This document shows positions 11,701 through 21,925 of a stretch of DNA of 64,000 bases, piece after piece. Source of the stretch: Yamagishiella unicocca (taxonomy: Eukaryota; Chlorophyta; Chlorophyceae; Chlamydomonadales; Volvocaceae); contig BDSL01000105.1 in the NCBI GenBank assembly GCA_003116995.1, positions 1 to 64,000 on the forward strand, read 5' to 3'. Under the pieces are notes generated by a model that worked only from the letters and a program-made list of their open reading frames with translations, was not told the DNA's origin and ran no database searches. The translations under genes were made by a program, and so were the position numbers. How positions within the stretch are numbered: the first letter of the stretch is position 1; every line of letters starts with the position of its first letter.

Positions 11701-13485
11701 CGTCGTTCCTTCTTGCTTGATGATGCCAACGATGGCGGTTGAGCTCCGCAGCTTGAACGACGCTCCCGCCTACCTTCGCGGGACCTGAGACCCAACCCAC
11801 ACGTGGATTCGCGGATTATGTTTTTACCCCAAACACATGCCACCCTTGTCCCCACGTGACGACGGCTCCCTGCCTTCCCAGCCCACCAATCCCATCCAGG
11901 AAGCCGTACCATTCCACCGTTTGCGTCCCAAAAGTGACGTCAACATGCCGCCATCAAAGAGAGCCTTGACTTGCGTCCAGCAATGTATCCGCGGCAGCAG
12001 CAGCGGCGCATCTCGATCGTCACCGCCGCATCGCCAGCATCTGAATTAAGCTCCGCCACCTTCAACCTGCTGCGCGGAGCATTGATAGGTTGCTTTGTTT
12101 TATGACGTCGTGCGCGTAAACAAAGCGGGGAGCGACAGCATGAAGCGCGCTCGCGTAAGTCCCGTAAACATATCCCTGCTTAAGTCCAGTATACATATCC
12201 CTGCTGATATTGCCGAAGGAGGCGATTCCGACAACAAATCCCTACCAATAATCACGTGTAACGCGCGAAGAACCCACCTGCCCACGGGGTCTTGTCCGAC
12301 CAAAATCCCCGAGATGGTGAATCGCCTCATCAGCTGCAGGACGGACGAAGGCCAGTTGCCGTGCGTCGTTCCTTCTTGCTTGATGATGCCAACGATGGCG
12401 GTTGAGCTCCGCAGCTTGAACGACGCTCCCGCCTACCTTCGCGGGACCTGAGACCCAACCCACACGTGGATTCGCGGATTATGTTTTTGCCCCAAACACA
12501 TGCCACCCTTGTCCCCACGTGACGACGGCTCCCTGCCTTCCCAGCCCACCAATCCCATCCAGGAAGCCGTACCATTCCACCGTTTGCGTCCCAAAAGTGA
12601 CGTCAACATGCCCCCATCAAAGAGAGCCTTGACTTGCGTCCAGCAATGTATCCGCGGCAGCAGCAGCGGCGCATCTCGATCGTCACCGCCGCATCGCCAG
12701 CATCTGAATTAAGCTCCGCCACCTTCAACCTGCTGCGCAGAGCATTGCTAGGCTGCTGTGTTTTTAGACGTCGCGCGCGTAAACAAAGCGGGGAGCGACA
12801 GCATGAAGCGCGCTCGCGTAAGTCCCGTAAACATATCCCTGCTGATATTGCCGAAGGAGGCGATTCCGACAACAAATCGCTACCAATAATCACGTGTAAC
12901 GCGCGAGGAACCCACCTGCCCACGGGGTCTTGTCCGACCAAAATCCCCGAGATGGTGAATCGCCTCATCAGCTGCAGGACGGACGAAGGCCAGTTGCCGT
13001 GCGTCGTTCCTTCTTGCTTGATGATGCCAACGATGGCGGTTGAGCTCCGCAGCTTGAACGACGCTCCCGCCTACCTTCGCGGGACCTGAGACCCAACCCA
13101 CACGTGGATTCGCGGATTATGTTTTTACCCCAAACACATGCCACCCTTGTCCCCACGTGACGACGGCTCCCTGCCTTCCCAGCCCACCAATCCCATCCAG
13201 GAAGCCGTACCATTCCACCGTTTGCGTCCCAAAAGTGACGTCAACATGCCGCCATCAAAGAGAGCCTTGACTTGCGTCCAGCAATGTATCCGCGGCTGCA
13301 GCAGCGGCGCATCTCGATCGTCACCGCCGCATCGCCAGCATCTGAATTAAGCTCCGCCACCTTCAACCTGCTGCGCGGAGCATTGATAGGTTGCTTTGTT
13401 TTTTGACGTCGTGCGCGTAGACAAAGCGGGGAGCGACAGCATGAAGCGCGCGCGCGTAAGTCCCGTAAACATATCCCTGTTCTTC
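8770..13485. repeat. Satellite of 638/663-bp monomers
   Basis: Large tandem array. The landmark ATGCCACCCTTGTCCCCACG occurs at 9,238, 9,875, 10,537, 11,199, 11,837, 12,500 and 13,138, giving steps of 637, 662, 662, 638, 663 and 638 bp. The two lengths differ by an internal 25-bp duplication of the AAGTCC..GTA..ACATATCCCTGC stretch. The first unit (about 8,770-9,000) is more diverged. Every monomer has three CACGTG sites and short ORFs on both strands that recur only because the DNA recurs. No known transposon protein is visible. Confidence 0.95.
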
Positions 13486-13771
13486 AGCTGTAAGTATGCT
13501 TACTTGAGCCCAGTGCTAAGGCGTCGGCTTGTGTGGAGGCCTTGAGCCTGGATCTTCATACTTGTTCTTGTGCAATGTTCTTGAGCTGGGCTCTTCGGTG
13601 TAACATCTTTATCAGCTCTCTTGTGCAGTTTACTTGACCCGGATCTTCAGCGGGGTCTTCAGCAGATTGGTTCTTGAGTATATCCCTCAACAAGCTCTCT
13701 CAAGGTGTGGCTTGGAAAATTGTTGAAGGGAATCTCAAGAATGCCTCAAGACCGGCGGTTCCCAGAGTAGT
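13486..13771. other. Right edge of the satellite, AT-richer unique sequence
   Basis: The satellite stops abruptly after AACATATCCCTG near 13,480. It is followed by sequence with several imperfect CTTGAG/TCTTCAG motifs. No gene is supported. Confidence 0.4.
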
Positions 13772-13965
13772 GAGCAGCAGCGGCGGCACATGCATACATC
13801 TCGTCACCGCCGCATCGCCAGCATCCGAATTAAGCTCCGCCACCTTCAACCTGCTGTGGGGAGCATTGGTTGGTTAACATCGTGAGGGTCAAAAACGGGG
13901 AGCAGCAGCATGAAGCGCGCTCGCACAAGTTCTGTTCATACATCCCGGATATCCGCGAGGGAGGC
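13772..13965. repeat. Detached, diverged copy of the satellite monomer
   Basis: Matches the satellite segment from CACCGCCGCATCGCCAGCAT through the GAAGCGCGCTCGC stretch, with many substitutions and small deletions. It lies about 300 bp beyond the array end, with unrelated sequence between. This suggests an old monomer stranded by an insertion or deletion. Confidence 0.75.
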
Positions 13966-16444
13966 CTCAAGTCACTCGCCCAATACGCACGAGCCACAAC
14001 CCTTTTGCTCACCCATTGTTGTAGGAGTGCCTTGAGTTTCTGCCCAGCCTATGATGATGCAGCGCGCTGGCAGAATGTCCAGCAAGATGTCCATCCACAA
14101 GTGGGACTCGTGAAGGACAGGCGAGTCGCCTTTCCAAGAGTAGATCCTGTGACGCCATGATCATCCTGTGAGATTCGCCTGCAATAACAGGAGTTGGGAC
14201 GGTAAGCTGTCGTCGCAGAGCTGCTTGACAACCTGTTTCCGTTCCTTCCGTGTACATCGCCTCGGAACAGCGTCGTAGCATCGAGTTAGCGTAAAATTGA
14301 CATTTGTCGAGATATCGCGAAGGAACACAGGAACACTTCGGAAACAGGCACAAAGCGCAGCTACACCCGGCTTACGATAATCACAGCGCCCCGGCCGGCA
14401 GACGTAAGCTTCTCTTTGGGGCTTAATTACTATCCTGTAAAAACAACTGAGAGGATGTTGATTACAGGCATTGGATCTCTGCATTACAGGCATTGGATCT
14501 CTGCATTACAGCTATTGGATCTCTGCATTTCAGAAATATGTCGCATACGTCAGATGGCCAGCCCTGACGGCTCCTTTAGGATTTCACCTACAAGGGCATC
14601 CTCCTATGAATATAACATCGTTTGAAGCCCCTGCCCTTGGTACCGTACATACAGGAGGCTTGGGCAAGACAAGTGGCATAGTGCCAGGATCGTGCTTGTG
14701 AAGAGGTCCTAAGCCATACATATGTTTTTGTGCCTTTTTCAGCATCCCTTGAGACAGCGAGCTGCAAGGATTACATGTTGCCCGCGACTCTCGCGCTCCT
14801 TTCTTCTGACAATATGGGTGTCGGGCCCCGGAACGGGCCCGCACAGTTTGCCGCGCTTTGGCCATAACTGTATATAAGGCGCAACGTGTTTAACGAGGAC
14901 ACTTGCTCAGGCCACCGGTACATGCCGCGGAGATTCGGTAAGGCTCCTCCGTCGTGTTCCACATCGATCTACGGCTTTAAGGGCAAAGCACTGGGGCTGG
15001 GGGGACTGAACGGGGGCTGTCTTTACGGTCCATCCCGCACGTCGGCCCCCTTGCCGCTTTTACACTGGACCGCGGCACAGAGCGCTTCCAGGCTCGCAAC
15101 AGATACACCACATCCGTACCGCTCGGCCCCGCCTCTTCCCGCCTTAGCGTACGTACCAGGTGTCAGTGCACACGCGCAACCCTGTGCCTGCGCTCCAGCC
15201 GCACGTGGTCTCGCTTGCCCGGGGAGGGTCACCTATGACCTCGTGTTTTCCTATTCGTTTGATTGGCGCTGCGGCGCCACGTTGTATTCCGGCACCGCCG
15301 CCAGCTCTGTGCTATGCGCTCCTCCCCAACCTCCAACCCGGGCTTCTTCGCTCCCCGGACTCGCCGTTCGCTGGTGCGGCTCCCAAAGGGCAGGCCTGCG
15401 AAGTTGGCAACGGTAATGGCACCCGCTACACCACTGCTCCCTATCGTGCCTCCCACTGCGTCCAGCTTTCATCAACCTAACCGAATTGGCCCCCCACTCC
15501 CGCTGGCTGTCTGGTCCCCGTTCCGGTCCGACACCCCCGGCCCCGCACTGCCATGCGGCTTCACACCCCATCAGCTGGAGGCAACCCCCATCGCCCCATG
15601 CCGCGACCGCATGCAAGTACCCACATCCATTTGGGTCCCACGTCTACACCAAACTGCACCTCCTCCCCATCACCTCCTCCCCTCCATCCCTGCCCCTTCG
15701 CGCACCTGGAAGCGCTCCTTAGGACCCCCCACCGCTCCACCGCTCCATAAAGGGCACCCGGCGATCCCGCATCTTCCACTGCCCCGCTTACTGCCCCGGG
15801 CCTCCCGGCCCGGCTGTCCCAGTTTTACTCGGTGCTACTCGGTTTTACTTTTCAGTGCCGACCTACGGGGTTTTCCCTCTCATACCCCCGGCTGCCCCGC
15901 TCCCCATCTCCATTTCTCCATTGGAGGTCCCCCTCACCGACCACCAGATTCTCTGCTCCCGCACATAAGTTGCACACTCCCTCACCGGCGCGCTTTCAAT
16001 TCGGCGGCAGCACCCGAACCTCCTCCGTCGAGCTGCCGCCGTCCCCGCCGCTGCAACCCTCCCGTCCCCCCGCCGCCGGCCCGGCCCCCTCACTCGCGCC
16101 CCCCGCCCCCACCCCCCGCGCAACAACCGCAGCCCTACCACTCGCCCACCTGCCCTGTCCACCCGCTGCAATGACTCTTCCACATCCTCGTGGTCGCCTC
16201 GCAGCCTGCCTAGGCCCCCGCCCTCACGGCCACGGCCCACCCGCCTTCATTCCGCCATCAACCACGCGGCAGGCTGCGCGAGATGACTCCCGTGTGCAAA
16301 TCGGTATTCTCGTCAACCCCCCTACCGCTGCCGTCCGCCTCGGGTACACCTCCAACGCCCGCCAGTCCCGCCCAAGCAGCCTCCAGGTAGGTCCGCGGCA
16401 CAGGAATTATGCACATGAGCACCATGCGTGTGCTCCGCACCCAC
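13966..16444. other. No supported gene; short repeat and possible TATA box
   Basis: ORFs here (including a 303-codon proline-rich frame at 15,263-16,174) look like products of C-rich sequence and show no domain. Three copies of a 24-bp unit (GGCATTGGATCTCTGCATTA) lie at about 14,464-14,535. A TATATAAGG motif lies at 14,871. Nothing else can be assigned. Confidence 0.5.
14871..14879 (+). promoter_or_regulatory. TATA-box-like motif
   Basis: TATATAAGG preceded by a GC-rich block. It sits about 50 bp before an ATG-initiated frame (ATG at 14,922) that runs to 15,416 without recognisable domains. The match to a TATA consensus is good, but one motif in an unannotated region is weak evidence for a promoter. 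Confidence 0.2.
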
Positions 16445-16602
16445 TGTGTTGCTGACCAGATGGAAGGTGCCGCCGCCTGAAGCAAACCGCCGTGTTGTCG
16501 ATCAGGCGGAAGTTGCCGCCGCCTGAACCACGGCGCCGTGTTGTTGACCAGACGGAAGGCGCCGCCGCCTGAAGCAAACCGCCGTGTTGTTGATGACCAG
16601 GC
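16445..16602. repeat. Isolated three-unit island of minisatellite B
   Basis: Three units of about 51 bp with the GCCGCCGCCTGAAGCA core and GTGTTGTTGACCAGACGGAA spacers. These are the same as the variant units near 5,390-5,460, but about 11 kb away from the main arrays and just upstream of the UFSP2 gene. Confidence 0.85.
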
Positions 16603-17093
16603 GAGCAAACGTGTTACACGACATAGGAGAAGGACATAGGAGATGGACATAAGTGACGGAGGAGATGCTTTTGGGGGGGGCTGGCTCCGTCTCGGAGCAT
16701 GAAGCCTGGGTAGCAGCGGAGGGAAGTAGGGAACCGAGTGCAGGGTTTGGCCATCGCAAAGGCACGCATCCTGTCCCCTCATTGTAGGGCTCTGGGGCAC
16801 GTATCCCAGCAGAGTGTGGGCGTTTGGGCGCGTATTCCTAGTCTCATCGTCGGAGTAATCCCTAACCTAATGTCGCCCGGTCATCCCGTAATGGCAATGT
16901 TACGACATTAGCGATGTCGTACCATAACAATGGGTTCCATGCCCTATACAGCAGTTACAATGTGCCAGCTCTCGCTGAGTGTTGTCCGAGCGTCCACCAC
17001 ACGCTAGATCGTCCAGCTGCTCGGTAAATAATTACATACCATACAGCTCTCGGCGTTCGAGGACCAAACATATTTGAGAACCCAGTCTTTGAG

Positions 17094-20000
17094 ATGGGTA
17101 CAATCAACGTAATTGAGGACCTACAACAGTCGCTTTGCGTACAAAAAGATATTGGTGCGATATTACTTGGCGTCACCGATGAGCAAGGCGTCACAGTTCT
17201 GGGCTGTGCACGCTGTGGGACCGCCACACATGAATTACAGGGTAAATATTCGAAGAGCAATTGACAATTAGCCGCCGGGATTCAATTAGGCACTTACCGC
17301 TCGTTGCGGGTCGCCGCGCGCGCAGATGTTGCGGACGTCCTCCCGGCGCCAATGGTTTTGCTGGGCGCTTTTGCATCGTCCATGGAAGCGGCGCAACGAA
17401 CAGCTGCTGAAGTCTTAAAAGCAGGCTTCTGCCCAAGCGGATGCGTCGCCGCATACGCGGCCGAAGGACAGCTCCTGGCCGCCCGCGTAAAACCTGACGG
17501 CACCGTCGGGCCGCAGCTAGAGGTCAAGCCGACGCCATCCCTGGACCAATGGCTGAGAGACCACCGGATTCTACGGTACGTTCTCAGCACTGGGAGCGCC
17601 GGGGATAGAGGAGAAACAGAGCGTTGGGGATGGTGGCATCGACGGCATTCGTCCCAGCTGGCATTTGCCCAGACCTAGGCTGCCTGATCGGCGGCTGGGT
17701 GGCGTGGGTGGGTGGCACCGACCCCTGCGATAAGGGTGACACGGAGGGCTTCTGCTGTCGTACCCTTGCCGAACCCGTGCTTGCATCTGCATCCCTCAGC
17801 GGCCCCTACATGTGGCTACTTCGCCCCCTCACCCTTCCCTTCTTCTCCCCCCTTCCCCTCTCCCCCGTTCCTCTCTTACCCGCTCAGCTGCGAGCTGCCA
17901 GTCCGGTTAGAGGTGGTGGAGGACGGGATGACGCCTGCAGGCCGGCCGTTGCAGGTCGCAATACACAACATCACCCGGCAGCTGGAGGCGCCGGGGATGT
18001 CGTACTTGGCAGAGACCGGGTGCGTGTTCCACCTCGCGCCCGTCGTGAGTTCTCGCGTTCCCGATCTTCATAACCGCTGAGGCCATTGGGGTCGTTATAG
18101 CAGCTACACACCGGCAACTGCCGTCCCGCGGATGTCGGGTGCACTGCACGCGCGTGCAGTGCACCCGACATCCGCGGGACGGCAGTTGCCGGTGGCGCGT
18201 CACGAATTCACGCGCGCATTCGCTGCCGAGCAGGCCACTGCGAGTCCCGAACATCGGCCAGAAAAGGATGCGATCGCAGCACCGAACCCCTCAGCATCCA
18301 TAACTCCTTACCTGGCGCGGGTCTGGAGCCCCCTGCCCTCGCCCTGGATGGCCCATCTCCCCTTGGCCTGCCCCGCCCCCTCCCCGTGGCCTGCCCCGCA
18401 CCTTCCCCGCACCTTCCCGGTTCAGGCCTGCGGGAGGCAGCGGCAAAGTGCTTCTGACCCCCGGGTCTGACGCGCTCGTTGACTCCCTCCCTGGAGCGTC
18501 AACGAGCGGCAGCAGCACGGGCAGCGGCGTCGTCCGCTGCGCTCCGCTTCTGGACACCACGCAGCTGGCGGCACCCCCTAGCGGACCTGTGTTCAGCTAC
18601 CGCCCCTTGGCGGCGGCGGGCGGCGGCGGCGGCGGCGGTACGGCAACTGTCCACGCCGCGGTGCTGCGGCTGGACGTGCTGTGCTACGTGCGGCGCAGCT
18701 GCCGGTTGGGGGAGGCGGTGGCGGCGTTGTCTCGGGGCCTTATGCGGCAGGTGCAGGCGGCGCAGCGGGTGCTGGCCAAGCGGGACAAGGTTTTGCCGGT
18801 GAGGTGGGGAGGTAGTGGTGAGGTGGTGGGCACATAGTTTACAGCACGAAATAAGGGTCATAGTAGCTTAACGACGTACGGTATAACTACTCCAACGCCC
18901 ATGTCATCCACGCCCATGTCATCCACGTGACGACGCCACGTCACCCCCCCTACGTGTCATGTCCCATCGCACCACATCACATCACACCACGCCGCATCAC
19001 ATCACACCTCACCACACTACACCACGCCGTGACACGTACGAGTACCCAACCTCCCCTCCTCCCCCACCACCTCCCCACCTCGCTGCTCGCAGGTCAGCGC
19101 CCACCACTTCCTGCCGCCAGGCTTCAGCCACCACCTGACGGTCCTCTACCCCGCCCTCGTGGACGACCCGGAGCGCAACGACGGCCAGCTGGTGCCCGCC
19201 CGCCAGCACCTGCACGCGCTCTTCGGCCTGCCGCCCAACCGTCCGCTGCTGCGCCTGGCTAATGCGCTGGACATGGCGGCGGCGTCAGCCGACGGCGACG
19301 ACGGCGGCGGCGGTGGCGGCTCCGTAGCTCGGCTGCGGGACGTGCACCTGGGCCTTACGGCGCCGGGTGAGTGGAAAGGGGGGCTGGCGGGTGGTGGCTG
19401 GGCTGCGGGAGGGGCCATGGCTCGAAGGTGGTCCTCATTGCAGGGGGAAGGGCAGCACAGGGTCGCGACTGCGTCTTGGACTGAACGACTGGCTGGCTGT
19501 GGCATGGTGCGCCCAGCAAGAAACTGCTGTCGCGGGTGCCGATTGTGTTGGTGGTGCGATGGTGGCATCATTGCTGCTGTTGGGGCGGGTGGCGGCAGCC
19601 ACCCGGGCGCCGGTGCCGGTCGCGCCGCCGCTTAGGGACAGCCACCGTTCCACGCAACTCGCATCGCCCCCGAATCCGCAATGCGTCCCGGTTGTGCTTC
19701 CCGCGCCCTAGCGTCTGATGCTGCCCCCTGGTGTGGCATTGCGAGCTAGCCTGGAGCGAGGAGGGGCAGCCGGCGAAATGTGCCCCCCGCTCCGTTGTCG
19801 AGCCACCGGTCTCCTCCCACCCCCCCCCCGGGGCCCCGGTCCTCCTTCCCCGTGGCCCACAGGTATCGGCGGTACGACGGCTCTGGTGCAGGGGTCGTAC
19901 GAGTACTGCCACTACATGCAGGACCGCTTCAACGATTCGGGCTGGGGCTGCGCCTACCGCTCGCTGCAGACCATCTGCTCCTGGTTCCGGCAGCAGAAGT

Positions 20001-21316
20001 ACACCAGCAAGCCCATCCCGTCGCACAAGTGAGGGCAGGGAGCCGCGTGCGGACGAAACACACCGTGCGCTGCGTGCGCCTCGCCCTCCTCGTACCGCGG
20101 CACAGCAGCAATGTGGGCGGACGGCACCGGGGCCCCACCCTCATCGCACAGTTCTCCAGCATGCATCTCAAAACTTCTGTTTTAAACGGTTTTTTTCGGA
20201 CATCCACGGGTTTCCCTCGAACCCTCATCGCACATGCGTAGATGCTGGGCGGCCGGGAGGGCGGCCGATGCGGCCTCACACGTATCCACGTTATTGCAGA
20301 CACGGTAGCGGCACGCATGGTTTTGATGCCGTACGCGAAGCAGGGTTTCGGAGCGGGCCTCACGGGCTAGCGGAAATAGGCCACTGGTCAGAACGACCAT
20401 CCTCTCACCCTCGCTTGCCCCATGTCCCCCCCTCCGCGGCCCCTTCCCTACCTGTCCACGAGTACGACCTGCACTCTCCCACCCGCACACACACCGCGCT
20501 GATACATCCCCCCCGCCACCCAGGACCGTGCAGCAGGTGCTGGCCCGCCTTGGAGATAAGCCGCCCAGCTTCGTGGGCTCGTCCAACTGGATCGGCGCCA
20601 TCGAGCTGTCGTACATCTTGGACGATTACCTGGGCGTCACGTCCAAGTTTCTCACCGTGAACCGCGGAGCCGACATCCCCACCCACGCGCGTGAGCTGGC
20701 GGCCCACTTCGCCACTGTGGGGACGCCGGTCATGATCGGCGGTGGCGTGCTGGCTTACACGCTCCTGGGTGTACGGTTCAACGAGCAGACGGGCGAGGCG
20801 GCCTTCCTGATCCTTGACCCACATTACACGGGAGGTTAGTGCGAGCATGGTCTGCGGGAGTGCGGCGTGGGACCGTGGGGCGTGGGGGGGGGGTCCAGGC
20901 GCGGCGGGATTGCGGTAAGCGGGGTGGGTGGTGCGGAAGGAGTGGCGGCTTTGGGGCAGGGGGATGAGCGGTGGAGTTTTTGGCAATGGCTGTTGATGAC
21001 TGGGGAGCTTTGGCCTTTTTCATGGGGTTCAAGCCGGGAAGGCGTCGTCATAGCCGGTGCGCCAGCGGCAGACCTCGCACTGGCGCCGAGTCAGTGGTCC
21101 GAAGCAATGGAGTACTCTCTCCTACTGATTCCTTCCAACTGGGCTGTACCGCTCCCGCACGCACTTCAAACCACAGGCGAGGACTTCCGGAAGATACAGC
21201 AGGGGACCTGGGTCGGCTGGAAGCGGCCGGGGGACAATGCAGCGGCGGGCGGACCGTTGTTCGTCGATGACGCTTTTTACAATTTCCTGCTTCCACAGCG
21301 ACCGAACACCGTGTGA
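17094..21316 (+). CDS. UFSP2: Ufm1-specific protease 2 (UFSP2 family), 8 exons
   Basis: Cysteine protease that matures the ubiquitin-like modifier UFM1 and removes it from ER and ribosomal substrates. Exons: 17094-17241, 17290-17575, 17888-18044, 18565-18798, 19093-19366, 19863-20028, 20524-20834, 21177-21316. All phases close, giving 571 residues. The C-terminal half carries the family signature: catalytic Cys about 396 in [18 protein letters not shown], oxyanion Tyr about 384 (HYMQD), and Asp 520/His 522 in ILDPHYTG. The Cys-Asp spacing (124) equals that of mammalian UFSP2. The protein ends LLPQRPNTV. The 5' ends are the weak points: the frame is open upstream to 17,028, so an earlier exon is possible, and the exon 4 acceptor at 18,565 was chosen on phase. 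It is longer than human UFSP2 (469) mainly through an Ala/Gly-rich middle part. Confidence 0.93.
18109..18194. repeat. 86-bp perfect palindrome in UFSP2 intron 3
   Basis: Two 43-base arms are exact reverse complements with no spacer; the centre lies between 18,151 and 18,152 (GCACGC|GCGTGC). I checked every base pair from the centre outwards. Pairing stops at 18,108/18,195. The palindrome sits wholly in the intron between the exons ending at 18,044 and starting at 18,565. No target-site duplication is obvious around it. Confidence 0.95.
20151..20226 (+). repeat. Dispersed short repeat R1, plus-strand copy
   Basis: A stretch of about 75 bp in UFSP2 intron 6 (GTTCTCCAGCATGCATCTCA ... CATCCACGGGTTTCCCTCGA). 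It is nearly identical to 62,241-62,315 and recognisably related to minus-orientation copies at 49.4, 62.5 and 62.6 kb. No coding role. Confidence 0.85.
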
Positions 21317-21925
21317 GGACGCGGCACTGCTAGCCCCGGGGGAAAGAGGACACACGAAGCTGCCCAGCGTTCGTATACTGATATGGGATGGGGCATTATG
21401 CCCCATGGATACGTGAGTTTCCTGACCACAACTAGGCCACGATGTAACTTCTTAATTTGTGTGAACGGATGTTGTTGAGATAGAAACGGAGCATGGCAGT
21501 GGGGTCGGAACAAGCGAGTTGCAATTAGGAGGATCAATGGGCAATCCTTTGTATGTACTCAAAATGTTGTGTGTCCCCTTCTTTTTCGAGAAGGCTGGAA
21601 CGACGTGAGTACGGGTGCGATGGTATGACATCGAATTGCGATGCCTTCAGTTTTGCCAATTTTGTCGTCAAAGTGTCAGTGCTAAAAGACATTTGATTAT
21701 TTACGAAACCCACTTACGGTACCTACAGACTTACTGGCAATAGGTTCGCTAAGCACAGAGCCTCCAACGCATTTCACGGCGTTTGGGTTCCCTGCTTGCT
21801 CCTTAACTTTCGCGGCTCTCGGTACCTTGCTGGTTGTCATAGTGGCTTCCACAAATAAGTATAGAGCTGGGTAACGGGAGGGCGCGCGTGACTACATAAC
21901 CGGAGACTTGCTGGAATTTTTCGCC
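21317..21925. other. UFSP2 3' UTR and PP2C promoter region
   Basis: Intergenic DNA between two plus-strand genes. It is less GC-rich than the coding parts, as expected for UTR and promoter sequence. It contains the TGTAA signal given separately. No further gene. Confidence 0.6.
21443..21447 (+). terminator. TGTAA polyadenylation signal of UFSP2
   Basis: TGTAA, the usual poly(A) signal of chlorophyte nuclear genes, lies 127 bases after the UFSP2 stop codon. The position fits a short 3' UTR. The cleavage site cannot be seen. Confidence 0.6.

Noticed and set aside
9068..13213. Recurrent 81-92 and 73-161 codon ORFs on the minus strand of the satellite
   Set aside because: They recur because the DNA recurs. 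Copies are broken by the 25-bp length variant and by substitutions, and no domain is recognisable.
8770..13485. CRISPR array or rDNA-type repeat
   Set aside because: Monomers of about 640 bp with no short-repeat/unique-spacer structure and no rRNA motifs; the surroundings are eukaryotic.
15263..16174. 303-codon proline-rich ORF
   Set aside because: Composition follows the C-rich DNA, the other strand and frames are also open, and no repeat period or domain supports it.
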